Below are positions 17,828 through 26,179 of a stretch of 64,000 nucleotides of DNA, piece by piece. A model generated the notes under the pieces. The model was not told where the DNA came from. It worked only from the letters and a program-made list of their open reading frames with translations, and did not search any database. Each line of letters starts with the position of its first letter. The first letter of the stretch is position 1. The stretch covers positions 248,001-312,000 of the forward strand of contig NZ_JAGSYC010000021.1 of NCBI RefSeq assembly GCF_025685545.1, given 5' to 3'. Both the position numbers and the translations under genes were made by a program. Source of the DNA: Granulicella paludicola (GTDB lineage: Bacteria > Acidobacteriota > Terriglobia > Terriglobales > Acidobacteriaceae).

Positions 17828-19054
17828 TTAGTTCTTGACCGTCACTGTCGGCTCGACGCTCATACCGATGCGAAGGGCCTCGTCCTTGTTCTCGTCCTTC
17901 AGGTTCTTGAAGTCGATGCGAACAGGGATACGCTGTACAACCTTCACGTAGTTGCCGGTCGCATTCTCCGGCGGGAACAGGCTCAGAGACGAACCAGTGG
18001 CGCCACCCACACGGGTTACGGTGCCGGTGAACTTGCGTCCGCCCAGAGCGTCGACCTTGATGTCGACCTCCTGGCCGGGCTTCATTTCGGCCAGCTGCGT
18101 CTCCTTGAAGTTTGCGGTAACCCACAGGTCCTGCAGGGGAACGATGGTGACTAGCGACTGACCGACACTCAGGTTCTCGCCCACCACAACGCTCTTCTTG
18201 CTGACGATGCCGTCCTGCGGAGCCACGATCTTCGTGTAGCCGAGATTGAGCTTGGCCTGATCGACGCGCGCCTGGGCCTGCTTCACTTCAGCTTCGGCAG
18301 CGGCGGCCGTAGCCTGCTGCACCTTCACCTGCTCAGGGCCGTTCTTGCGGCTCTGCTGCTCCTGCGACTTCGACTGTGCAAGGCGAGACTGCGCAATACC
18401 AACGGCCTGCTGAGAGGCGGCGGCGCTGCGCTGAGCCTCTTCATAGGCGGCCTCGTCGGCGGTCGCGGTCGCGACAGCAGCGTCGTACTGCTGCTTCGAA
18501 ATCACATCCTTGGCAACGAGCGGCGTGTAGCGGTCGACGTCCAGCTTCGACTTCAGCGCAGCGGCCTTCATCTGCGCAATGCGTGAGTTCGCAGCCAACG
18601 CCTGCGCCTGGGCCTGCTGCACCGAAGCCTCCGTACCCAGCACATCCGAACCCGAGGTCGAAATCTGCGTCCGCACGTTTACGCCCGTAATCGGCACGTT
18701 CACGCTGGCTTGTTCGAACTGGGCCTGCGCGGTAGCGAGATTTGCCTGGGCCTGCTCAAGTGCAACCTGGTAGTCGGTGGGGTCCATTTCGGCAATCGTG
18801 TCACCCTTGTGGACAAGCTGCTGCTCTTCCACATCCACCTTGATCACCTGCCCGGAGACGCGCGAGCTCACCTGATACAGATTGCCATCTACCTGCGCAT
18901 CGTCGGTATCTTCGGTGAACGTCGAACGCCAGTAAAAGAACACAGCGATCAACGCCAGCACCACGACAATGCCGATGATCAACGGCTTGCGGTTCTTCTT
19001 CGGTGCCTGCTCCGCGGTTTCATTCTGCGGCACTTGCTCATTCGTATCGGCCAC
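17828..19054 (-). CDS. HlyD/EmrA-type periplasmic adaptor protein
   Basis: The 408-residue protein has a single membrane anchor at about residues 23-42 (PLIIGIVVVLALIAVFFYW). A barrel-sandwich half follows (YQVSSRVSGQVIKVDVEEQQLVHKGD), then a long Ala/Gln-rich coiled-coil hairpin (about 90-260), the second lipoyl half (LGYTKIVAPQDGIVSKKSV), and a beta-barrel. It bridges an inner-membrane pump to TolC. The GTG start lies only 2 nt after the tolC-like stop, so they are co-transcribed. No MFS (EmrB) or ABC pump gene is adjacent. Confidence 0.88.
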   Translation of the reverse strand: MADTNEQVPQNETAEQAPKKNRKPLIIGIVVVLALIAVFFYWRSTFTEDTDDAQVDGNLYQVSSRVSGQVIKVDVEEQQLVHKGDTIAEMDPTDYQVALEQAQANLATAQAQFEQASVNVPITGVNVRTQISTSGSDVLGTEASVQQAQAQALAANSRIAQMKAAALKSKLDVDRYTPLVAKDVISKQQYDAAVATATADEAAYEEAQRSAAASQQAVGIAQSRLAQSKSQEQQSRKNGPEQVKVQQATAAAAEAEVKQAQARVDQAKLNLGYTKIVAPQDGIVSKKSVVVGENLSVGQSLVTIVPLQDLWVTANFKETQLAEMKPGQEVDIKVDALGGRKFTGTVTRVGGATGSSLSLFPPENATGNYVKVVQRIPVRIDFKNLKDENKDEALRIGMSVEPTVTVKN

Positions 19055-19056
19055 GC

Positions 19057-20613
19057 TTACTTCCCTCCCAGATAATCTTTGTAGTTCGTCGACGCCACAC
19101 CCAGCGCACGTGCGAGCGAAAGCTTCGCCACGTTGTGCTGATACAGCGCTGCAATAAATTGATCTTCAGCCTGACGATCAGTCGCCAGTGCCTGCGAGAC
19201 AGGCAGCGAATCCGCCACGCCTACCTTGAATCGCTCCTGCGCCTCACTCAACGCCTCACGCGCCAGATCGACGTTGCTCCTGGCAGCATCGACCAGCTTT
19301 GCCGCGGTCTGGATATCCAGAATCGCGTCGCGCACATCAGCGTTCACCTGCTGCACCTGATCGGCCTGCTTCGCGCGGGCCTGTTCCAGCTGCGCCTGCG
19401 CAACCTCGTTATCTCCGCGCGTCTTCAGAAGCTGCAGAATCGGCGCATCGATCTCGCCCTCGGCCGTGTAGGTCCCGTGCGAGTGATTCACCGTGGCACC
19501 CAGGTCCCCAAAATTACCAGTGACCTTGGCCGTCGGCAGCTGTTCTGCAAACGCCTGCTTCTTGCTTGCCTCGGCGGCCTTGGTCGTTTCCACTGACGCA
19601 GCCAGATCCTTGCGCTGCTTCAGAGCCATCGCGAAAGCAGCCTCAGCATCGGGCGTGTCGAGCGCTTGATACGGAGTCGAGTCCGACACCTCAAACTTCT
19701 GCTCCAGCGGCAGGCCAATCGTGCGGGCCAGCGCCAGCTTGTCCTTCTCCAACGAATTCTTCGCCGAGATCAGCGTCTGCTCTTCGCTCTGGTAATCCAC
19801 CTGCGCGCGCAGCACATCGATCCGGGGACTGGTCCCGACTTCGTGATTTGCGTTTGCCTGATCGAGCGACAGCTTCGAGCTCGCCAATTCAGCCTCTACC
19901 GCCTTGATCCGCGCTGCATCCGCCACGCAAAGCAGGTAGGCATTGCCCACCGTCAGCACCACCAGGTCGCGTGCATCCTGCGCGGTCAACTTGGCTGATT
20001 CGAAGTTGTGCTTCGCAGCCATGTATTTGTCGAACTGCTCGAGGTTGAACAGGTTTTGCGTTAGGTATGCGCGGAAGTCGAATACCTGGAACGGTCCGAT
20101 GACCGGGCTGATTCCGGGGAACGACAGACCGTAAGCCGCAAGGTCCACCTGCTGCACGGTGTACGACGCCGAGCCGGTAACCTTTGGCAGAAGCTCCTGC
20201 AGCTGTACCAGCCGCTGTCCACCCTGACCACGAGCGTTCGTATTCTGCAGCACCAGGCCAAGGTTGGTGCGTAGACCGCGCTGCATCGCCTCATCGAGGC
20301 TCAAAGGCAGAACTTCATTCGTCGCCTTGCCCTCCACGATGCTGCCCTTGAAGCTCTGGTCGACGCCCGAAGGCGTCGCCGTGCTCGCAGGGTTCACAGC
20401 AGGTCCGGGCTGTGCCAGCTTCTGCTGTGCGCTTACCTCTACGGGCAACTCGTCCGTACCCGTGCTCGGCGCCGACGACGGACCCAGTTGAGCCCATAGG
20501 CCAGCCGGTAGCGCCGCAACTATGGCCAGCGTCGCGAGCATCGAAATTGTGGCCATCGAGCCTGCCCGACGCGGCAACGCCCGGGCGAGAGCGTCTCTTT
20601 TGTTTGGTTCCAT
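19057..20613 (-). CDS. TolC-family outer-membrane efflux protein
   Basis: The protein of about 518 residues has a signal peptide ending LPAGLWAQ and two repeated OEP domains of long amphipathic helices (for example AKHNFESAKLTAQDARDLVV and LEQARAKQADQVQQVNADV). It ends with FKVGVADSLPVSQALATDRQ, typical of TolC. It forms the trimeric outer-membrane tunnel of a tripartite efflux or type I secretion system. ATG 20613 is used; ATG 20622 and TTG 20637 are in frame and none has a convincing ribosome site. The HlyD-type adaptor gene follows at 2 nt. Confidence 0.88.
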   Translation of the reverse strand: MEPNKRDALARALPRRAGSMATISMLATLAIVAALPAGLWAQLGPSSAPSTGTDELPVEVSAQQKLAQPGPAVNPASTATPSGVDQSFKGSIVEGKATNEVLPLSLDEAMQRGLRTNLGLVLQNTNARGQGGQRLVQLQELLPKVTGSASYTVQQVDLAAYGLSFPGISPVIGPFQVFDFRAYLTQNLFNLEQFDKYMAAKHNFESAKLTAQDARDLVVLTVGNAYLLCVADAARIKAVEAELASSKLSLDQANANHEVGTSPRIDVLRAQVDYQSEEQTLISAKNSLEKDKLALARTIGLPLEQKFEVSDSTPYQALDTPDAEAAFAMALKQRKDLAASVETTKAAEASKKQAFAEQLPTAKVTGNFGDLGATVNHSHGTYTAEGEIDAPILQLLKTRGDNEVAQAQLEQARAKQADQVQQVNADVRDAILDIQTAAKLVDAARSNVDLAREALSEAQERFKVGVADSLPVSQALATDRQAEDQFIAALYQHNVAKLSLARALGVASTNYKDYLGGK

Positions 20614-20844
20614 GTAATCCATGCTAATTGGTGACAAAACCCCTCGTTAGGAACAAAGCGCAATCTTATCTGTGTAATAAAGATGCAGACCTCCCCCCGA
20701 TGTATGCAAAACTTGCTGCGGAAATTCCTCAATTCATCGGATATCCACCATTTCCGTATCCGAATCAGCCTCCTCCGGCCCCTTCCCGCCTCTCGACAGG
20801 TACCCCTTGCATTCCCCGGATCAAATCGTCGTAGGATGGTCTGC

Positions 20845-21972
20845 ATGAGCCGCCCCCCCATCCGCACCGCCGTGCTTGGCTATGGCCTCGCCGGTCGCGT
20901 CTTTCACTGCCCCTTCGTCGCGGCCGTCCCCGGCCTTGAACTCTCCGCCATCGCCCTGCGCTCCCCGGAATCCGCCGCCAAAACGGCTGAGGCCGTTCGC
21001 TCGCTCTACCCCACCACCCGCATCCTCAGCTCCATCGACGAGGCCATTCAGTCCCCCGAAATAGATCTCATCGTCGTCGGCACCCCCAACGACTCGCACG
21101 TCCAGTACGCCGAAGCCGCCCTCAAGGCCGGAAAGCACGTCGTCGTCGACAAGCCGCTCGCCCCCACTTCAGGGGAGGCCAACCACCTGATCGATCTCGC
21201 CGCCCGCCTCGGCCTCGTTCTCGCACCCTTCCACAACCGGCGCTTCGATGGCGACTTCCAGACCGTCCGTAAGCTAATCCACGCCGAAACTCTCGGCCGC
21301 GTCGTCACCGTCAGCTCCCACATGGACCGCTTCCGTCCCATCCAGCGCCCCAACACCTGGAAGGAAGCAGGCGGCCCCGCCAGCGGCCTCCTGTTTGACC
21401 TCGGTCCCCATCTGCTCGACCAGGCGCTCGCGCTCTTCGGTACACCCACCCACGTCACCGCCAGCATCCGCAGCGATCGCGATCAGACCGAAATCGACGA
21501 CGTCTTCGATATTGCCCTCGATTTCACCGTTGCAGGCCGCGCCCTCCGCTACGAATGTCACGCCACGATGCTCGCCGCTGAGCCCTCCCCGCGTTTCCTC
21601 GTCCACGGCACGAAGGGCAGCTACACCAAGTTCGGCATCGATCCCCAGGAACCTGCGCTGATCGCCGGTAGCCGTCTGCCTCTGCTTACGGAGTCGGACG
21701 TTGAGGGGGAAACCTCATGGATCAAGGAACCTGAATCTCAATGGGGCGTCCTCACCACAGCCACACAGGTGAACGAACCGGTGAAGCTGGAACGCAGCGA
21801 CTACCCCACAGTCCCCGGTGACTACCGCCACTTTTACGTCAGCGTCCGCAACGCCATCCGTGGCGACTCAGCGCTCGCCATCCCGGCGTCGGCAGGCTAC
21901 CGCTCCATCCGCCTCATCGAGTTGGCGATCCAGGCAAGCAGCGAACGGCGCACGTTACCGGTTGAGTTCTAG
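20845..21972 (+). CDS. Gfo/Idh/MocA-family oxidoreductase
   Basis: The 375-residue protein begins IRTAVLGYGLAGRVFHCPF, with the NAD(P)-binding GxGxxG-like loop, and has the family motif DKPLAPTSGEA (EKP-type, with the Lys of the catalytic site) and HNRRFDGDFQTVR. It then has GGPASGLLFDLGPHLLDQAL in the C-terminal domain, with the His of the D-x-G-x-H motif. Such enzymes oxidise or reduce sugars, inositols or other polyols with NAD(P). The layout resembles E. coli YdgJ/YceM-type dehydrogenases. ATG 20845 has GGATGG upstream. No pathway genes adjoin it. Confidence 0.85.
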   Translation: MSRPPIRTAVLGYGLAGRVFHCPFVAAVPGLELSAIALRSPESAAKTAEAVRSLYPTTRILSSIDEAIQSPEIDLIVVGTPNDSHVQYAEAALKAGKHVVVDKPLAPTSGEANHLIDLAARLGLVLAPFHNRRFDGDFQTVRKLIHAETLGRVVTVSSHMDRFRPIQRPNTWKEAGGPASGLLFDLGPHLLDQALALFGTPTHVTASIRSDRDQTEIDDVFDIALDFTVAGRALRYECHATMLAAEPSPRFLVHGTKGSYTKFGIDPQEPALIAGSRLPLLTESDVEGETSWIKEPESQWGVLTTATQVNEPVKLERSDYPTVPGDYRHFYVSVRNAIRGDSALAIPASAGYRSIRLIELAIQASSERRTLPVEF

Positions 21973-21987
21973 CGTTCAGCCTCAACT

Positions 21988-22018
21988 CCGGGTCTCTGGC
22001 GAGAAACCAGAGACCCGG
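21988..22018 (+). terminator. Strong hairpin after the Gfo/Idh/MocA gene
   Basis: A perfect 12-bp stem (CCGGGTCTCTGG and its complement) has a 7-nt loop and starts 16 bp after the stop codon. There is no U tract, so it may instead protect the mRNA 3' end. Confidence 0.5.
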
Positions 22019-22020
22019 CG

Positions 22021-22062
22021 ACGCCTCTCCGCTGATCGCACATCCTCACCACGGAGAGGCGT
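22021..22062 (+). promoter_or_regulatory. Second hairpin immediately upstream of ccmE
   Basis: The arms ACGCCTCTCCG (22021-22031) and CGGAGAGGCGT (22052-22062) are perfect 11-bp complements with a 20-nt loop. It begins 2 nt after the preceding hairpin and ends 15 nt before the ccmE ATG, a gene without an obvious Shine-Dalgarno. It may affect ccmE expression or be a remnant of a palindromic element. Confidence 0.4.
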
Positions 22063-22077
22063 AAACTATCTTTAGAC

Positions 22078-22536
22078 ATGAACGCCACACAGAAAAAGTC
22101 GCCGCTTAAGTTCATCCTCGCCGGAGCCCTCGTCATCGGCACCGTCAGCTGGCTTGCCATCTCAGGCGCCGCCGACACCAAGAGCTACTACGTCACCATC
22201 GCCGAGTTGAACGCCATGGGCGGCAAGGCGTATTCGAAGAACCTGCGCGTCGCTGGCAATGTAAAGCCGGGCAGCATCAATCGCTCCGGCCCGAACGCCG
22301 ACTTCGTGCTTGTGGAACAGGGACGTACCTTGCGCGTTGACTACACGGGCTCAGAGCCACCGCCCGACACCTTCAAGGACGACGCCCAGGCGCTCGCCAT
22401 CGGCACCTTCGGTCGCGACGGCACCTTCCATGCCACCCAGCTTCAGGCCAAGTGCGCCAGCAAGTACGCTCCTGCCAAGCCCGGCCAGACGCCTACCGGC
22501 AACACCGCTCCGATGACCAATAAGGCATCTCTCTAA
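22078..22536 (+). CDS. ccmE: Cytochrome c maturation heme chaperone CcmE, CxxxY variant
   Basis: The 152-residue protein has an N-terminal anchor (FILAGALVIGTVSWLAISG) and the OB-fold core of CcmE: YYVTIAELNAMG, LRVAGNVKPGSI and LRVDYTGSEPPPDTF. It then has the C-terminal heme-attachment motif C126-A-S-K-Y130 where proteobacterial CcmE has H-x-x-x-Y. CcmE carries heme covalently in the periplasm to CcmFH for cytochrome c maturation. The Cys-type variant is known from archaea and some sulfate reducers. No other ccm gene is in the window. The stop overlaps the convergent gene by 4 nt. Confidence 0.85.
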   Translation: MNATQKKSPLKFILAGALVIGTVSWLAISGAADTKSYYVTIAELNAMGGKAYSKNLRVAGNVKPGSINRSGPNADFVLVEQGRTLRVDYTGSEPPPDTFKDDAQALAIGTFGRDGTFHATQLQAKCASKYAPAKPGQTPTGNTAPMTNKASL

Positions 22537-23006
22537 CCCGCGAGTCCCAGCGAGCCTTCCGGTACAGTCTTCGTCTCTACGTCGTAATCGTAGAGGTGGT
22601 ACTGAAAGTAGATGACGCCCAGGAAAAACGTAGCAACCCCGCCCAACGGAATCGAGATAGGTGACGATTCGAGTTCGCTGCGCAGGATGAACAGCGATCC
22701 CAGTGCTGTCACCAGAATCCCCAGCCGGAAGATCAGGAGTGCCGCCGCCATCACAGGGCTGTTCGCGGGCACACCCACCAGCGTTTCAATCACAGCAAAG
22801 AGAAATAGAGCAGGCAACATGCAGATGTTGATGAGCGACCACCAGAACGCTCTGCTCATCCCATTTACGCGCCGCGACCAATTTGAAAGAACCAGTAGCC
22901 AGACCATCTGGAAAAGCCCCAGAGTCATAATCTGGAGGGCAAGAATAAATCCCCAATGCACACGGGGAGGCTTCGGCATCGGTCTCTGCAAACGCTCAGG
23001 AATCAT
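22533..23006 (-). CDS. Uncharacterised four-helix membrane protein
   Basis: The 157-residue protein has about four hydrophobic segments (WGFILALQIMTLGLFQMVWLL, shown in parts, then WWSLINICMLPALFLFAVI, a middle one, and FFLGVIYFQYHLYDYD). Basic residues lie between the first two. It ends in a short soluble tail. The arrangement of one segment, a conserved WxxxxSRRVNGMSRAFWW-type linker and further segments resembles DUF4234-like small membrane proteins, but I do not recognise it with confidence. It is convergent with ccmE. Confidence 0.6.
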   Translation of the reverse strand: MIPERLQRPMPKPPRVHWGFILALQIMTLGLFQMVWLLVLSNWSRRVNGMSRAFWWSLINICMLPALFLFAVIETLVGVPANSPVMAAALLIFRLGILVTALGSLFILRSELESSPISIPLGGVATFFLGVIYFQYHLYDYDVETKTVPEGSLGLAG

Positions 23007-23050
23007 GGTGCGGCAATTCTAACCAGAAACAGCCCGAACGCAAATAAAAA

Positions 23051-24541
23051 TCATTCCCCGCCGAGTTGCTTCACCATCTCGCGCATGAACGTCACACCGG
23101 TATAGAAGGCGGTCACCCGCAGGCGCTCATCACGCCCGTGCGCGCGCGCGTCGCTGGTATCAATGCCCATCCCTGAAAACCCATACGTGGGTATGCCCGC
23201 GGCCGAGGTATACACCGAGTCCGTAGACCCAGACTCCATCTCCGGCACAATCCGCACGCCCGGCCACATCGCCTGCGTTACCGCTCGCAAGGGCTTCATC
23301 ACCTCGGGAATCAGCGCGGCAGCCGTCATCGACGGCTTGTCCGGAGCTGTGTCCGTCAACGAGCCATCCTCTGCGCGATACTGCACCTTCACCCGAATAT
23401 CCTGCACCATCGCTACGATCTGCTTCCGCACCTCTTCCACCGAATGCCCTGGCAGAATCCTGCAGTTCACATTCGCCGTCGCCTTGCCCGGCAGCGCATT
23501 CTCCGCCTCGCCCGCCTGCATCATCGTCGCCACACACGTCGTACGCATGATGGCGTTGTAGCCCGAGTCGAGGGTCAGCTGGTTCGCATCATCCATGTCC
23601 ATCTTCGGCTTCAACACCCGCGAGATTAGCTGTCGCTTCTCATTGCTCTCACGTCGCGCCTCCGCTTCGAGGTATGCGCGCGTAATCGGGTTCAACTCGA
23701 TCGGAAACGGGCTGCGCTCGATCCGTCCCAGAGCATCGGACACCAGGTACAGCGCATTCTCAGGAACCGGCCGCGAACTATGCCCTCCGGCACTCGTCGC
23801 CGACAGCACAAAGTCTGCGTAGACCTTCTCGGTCGCCGCAAGGTCGAACTCCACCGGCCTGCCATCGACCAGCACCAGCCCACCCGCATCGGGATTCACC
23901 GCAAAGGCAGCGTCTATCAGATCGCGACGGTTCTTTACGAGCCACTCCACGCCATTATCGCCACCACCTTCTTCGTCGGCGGTGAGTGCCAGAATCACAT
24001 CGCGCTTCGGCACCCACCCGGCGCGCTTCAGCAACAGAAAGCTTGTGACCATCGCCGCATCGGAGTTCTTCATGTCCTGCGTGCCGCGTCCGTAGAAGTA
24101 ACCGTCAGCTTCCTTTAGCTGGAACGGCTCCACGGTCCACTCTTCGCGGGGTGCCTCCACTACATCAAGGTGCCCGAGCAGCAGCACGGGCTTTTCTGTG
24201 GAACTGGCTGCGCGATAGCGAACGACAAGGTTCTTTCGATCGGCAGCATCCCCCACCAGCGACACATCTTTCTCGGCAAACCCTGCGTCGAGAAAGCGTC
24301 TCCGCATCAACTCTGCAGCTTTTGTCGTGCTTCCCTCTCGGTGAGTCGTGTTCGTCTCGATCAGCTGCTGCAAAACTTCGCGTGCCAGTATCTGGTCCGA
24401 GGCTTCCATCGGCTGCACCTGCGGACCGACCTGCGCGTGCATCTGGGCCGGATGTTGCAGCAGGTCCTGTCCGTGCGCCATCGTGCCCCAGCCTGCCGCC
24501 GCGATCCCCGTCGCTGCAAGCGCTCCTGAAGCTGCCCACAT
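23051..24541 (-). CDS. Secreted M20-family metallopeptidase, copy 1
   Basis: The 496-residue protein has a hydrophobic Ala-rich N-terminus consistent with export. It carries the M20 metal-site motifs LLLGHLDVVEAPREEW, GRGTQDMKNSDAAMV, TADEEGGGDNGVEW (general base plus ligand Glu) and NPDAGG, and ends with AHGRDERLRV. Family members are di-zinc carboxypeptidases, aminoacylases or dipeptidases; this long, exported group likely acts on peptides in the periplasm. The upstream frame encodes further basic residues without an ATG, so the true start might be a CTG about 50 nt upstream. A paralogue lies directly upstream. Confidence 0.85.
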   Translation of the reverse strand: MWAASGALAATGIAAAGWGTMAHGQDLLQHPAQMHAQVGPQVQPMEASDQILAREVLQQLIETNTTHREGSTTKAAELMRRRFLDAGFAEKDVSLVGDAADRKNLVVRYRAASSTEKPVLLLGHLDVVEAPREEWTVEPFQLKEADGYFYGRGTQDMKNSDAAMVTSFLLLKRAGWVPKRDVILALTADEEGGGDNGVEWLVKNRRDLIDAAFAVNPDAGGLVLVDGRPVEFDLAATEKVYADFVLSATSAGGHSSRPVPENALYLVSDALGRIERSPFPIELNPITRAYLEAEARRESNEKRQLISRVLKPKMDMDDANQLTLDSGYNAIMRTTCVATMMQAGEAENALPGKATANVNCRILPGHSVEEVRKQIVAMVQDIRVKVQYRAEDGSLTDTAPDKPSMTAAALIPEVMKPLRAVTQAMWPGVRIVPEMESGSTDSVYTSAAGIPTYGFSGMGIDTSDARAHGRDERLRVTAFYTGVTFMREMVKQLGGE

Positions 24542-24653
24542 CCATCGCTTGCTGCACGTTACTGGCGGTTTAGGAATCAGCGGTGTTTACCTCTCGGGTC
24601 TTTACGGTAGGAGACCCTACATGCAGTTCGGAGTTGCTTTACTAGCTTTTCAG

Positions 24654-26108
24654 CTAGGGCTTGGTCAGTTCCATTAAGAACAGGTAATAAAATTCAGAGC
24701 CGCGATAGAACGATTCCACCTTCAGCCGCTCGTCGCGTCCATGCATCCGTTCGTCACCTTCATCGATAGCGACCCCGTTCACGCCATAGCTCGGCAGACC
24801 CGCCTGCATCGTGTAGATCGAATCGCTCGCTCCCACCTCCATCGTGGGCTGCACCGGCATCCCCGGCCACATCTTTCCCGCAACGGCACGCAGCGGCACA
24901 AACACCGCAGGCAGCGGCGGAGGTGGCGCGAGGCTCTCGCGATTCGGAGCCGTCTCGCTCACCGTGCCATCATCGGCCACATACTCCACCTTCAACTTCG
25001 GATCGTTAAACAGCTTCATCAACTCCTGCCGCACCTGCTCCTGCGAGTGCCCAGGCAGAATCCGGCAGTTCACATTCGCCGTCGCCATCGCGGGCAGCGC
25101 ATTCGGAGCGTGCCCGCCACTCAGCATCGTCGCCACACACGTCGTCCGCAGCAGAGCATTATCCGTCGGCTTCGTCACAAACTCCGCAACCGCCTTTTCG
25201 TCCATCGGCTGCGCCAGCACGCCGTGAATCAGCTTTGCCCGCGCCGGCTCGGCAATCTTCGCATCCTCTTCCAGCTGCGCTCGCGTCACAGGATTCAGCT
25301 CGATCGGAAACGGATGGCTCTCCAGCGCATCGAGCGCATGCATCAGCTCATAGATTGCATTGTCCGGACGAGGCAGGCTGCTGTGCCCGCCGGCATTCGT
25401 CGCCGTCAGCTTGAAGTCGGCGTACGTCTTCTCCGTCGCCTCCACGCCCATCGACGTCACCTTGCCGTTGCGCATGCCCACCCCACCAGCATCCGGGTTC
25501 AGCACAAACTCCGCCTTCATCAGCTCCGGCCGATGCTCCAGAAGCCAGCTCACGCCATTTGATTTGCCACCCTCTTCATCGGCCGTCAGCGCCAACACGA
25601 TGTCGCGCTTCGGCACCCAGCCCTCGCGCTTCATGCGGATGAACGCCTCCACCACAATCGCATCCGAATCCTTCATGTCCTGTGTGCCACGCCCGTAGAA
25701 GTAGCCGTCTTTCTCCACGAACTGGTACGGATCGGTCGTCCAGTCCTCACGTCGAGCCTCCACCACATCGATGTGTCCGATGATCAGGATCGGCTTCAGC
25801 TTGCTCCCCGCCGCCCCGCGATACCGCACCACCAGATTCTGCTTCAACGGTGTCGGCCCGGCCAGCACCAGATCCTCCGGCGCGAAACCAGCCTTCAGCA
25901 GCTCCTTCCGAGCCGCCTCCGCCACCGCCGTCACACTGCCATTCGAGTCCTGCGAGTTGATCTCGATGAACTCCTTGAACAGCTGCCGCGCCAGCACCTT
26001 GTCCTGCTCCGGCAACTGCGGCCCCTGCGCCTGAGGCATCTGCGCCATCGCAGCGCCCTGCGCTGCCAGCAACGTACCCAGCATCCCACTCAGAACTGCT
26101 AACCGCAT
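24654..26108 (-). CDS. Secreted M20-family metallopeptidase, copy 2
   Basis: The 484-residue protein has a clear signal peptide (RLAVLSGMLGTLLAAQGAA, cleavage near AMAQ) and the same catalytic blocks as its neighbour: IIGHIDVVEARREDW, GRGTQDMKDSDAIVV, TADEEGGKSNGVSW, NPDAGG and MHGRDERLKV. The two proteins are obviously paralogous along their whole length and probably arose by tandem duplication. Metal ligands His, Asp, Glu, Asp and His all appear present. It is followed by copy 1 after 112 bp and lies downstream of nuoI on the same strand. Confidence 0.87.
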   Translation of the reverse strand: MRLAVLSGMLGTLLAAQGAAMAQMPQAQGPQLPEQDKVLARQLFKEFIEINSQDSNGSVTAVAEAARKELLKAGFAPEDLVLAGPTPLKQNLVVRYRGAAGSKLKPILIIGHIDVVEARREDWTTDPYQFVEKDGYFYGRGTQDMKDSDAIVVEAFIRMKREGWVPKRDIVLALTADEEGGKSNGVSWLLEHRPELMKAEFVLNPDAGGVGMRNGKVTSMGVEATEKTYADFKLTATNAGGHSSLPRPDNAIYELMHALDALESHPFPIELNPVTRAQLEEDAKIAEPARAKLIHGVLAQPMDEKAVAEFVTKPTDNALLRTTCVATMLSGGHAPNALPAMATANVNCRILPGHSQEQVRQELMKLFNDPKLKVEYVADDGTVSETAPNRESLAPPPPLPAVFVPLRAVAGKMWPGMPVQPTMEVGASDSIYTMQAGLPSYGVNGVAIDEGDERMHGRDERLKVESFYRGSEFYYLFLMELTKP

Positions 26109-26131
26109 CCGAACCTCGCCTCTTTACAGCA

Positions 26132-26155
26132 GCGGCGAGCCCTGGGGCTCGCCGC
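26132..26155 (-). terminator. Possible hairpin terminator between nuoI and M20 copy 2
   Basis: A 10-bp stem GCGGCGAGCC/GGCTCGCCGC with a 4-nt loop lies 24 bp past the nuoI stop. A U tract is lacking on the minus strand, so termination efficiency is uncertain. Confidence 0.4.
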
Positions 26156-26179
26156 ATTATTCTCAACTCTTCAACTCTT

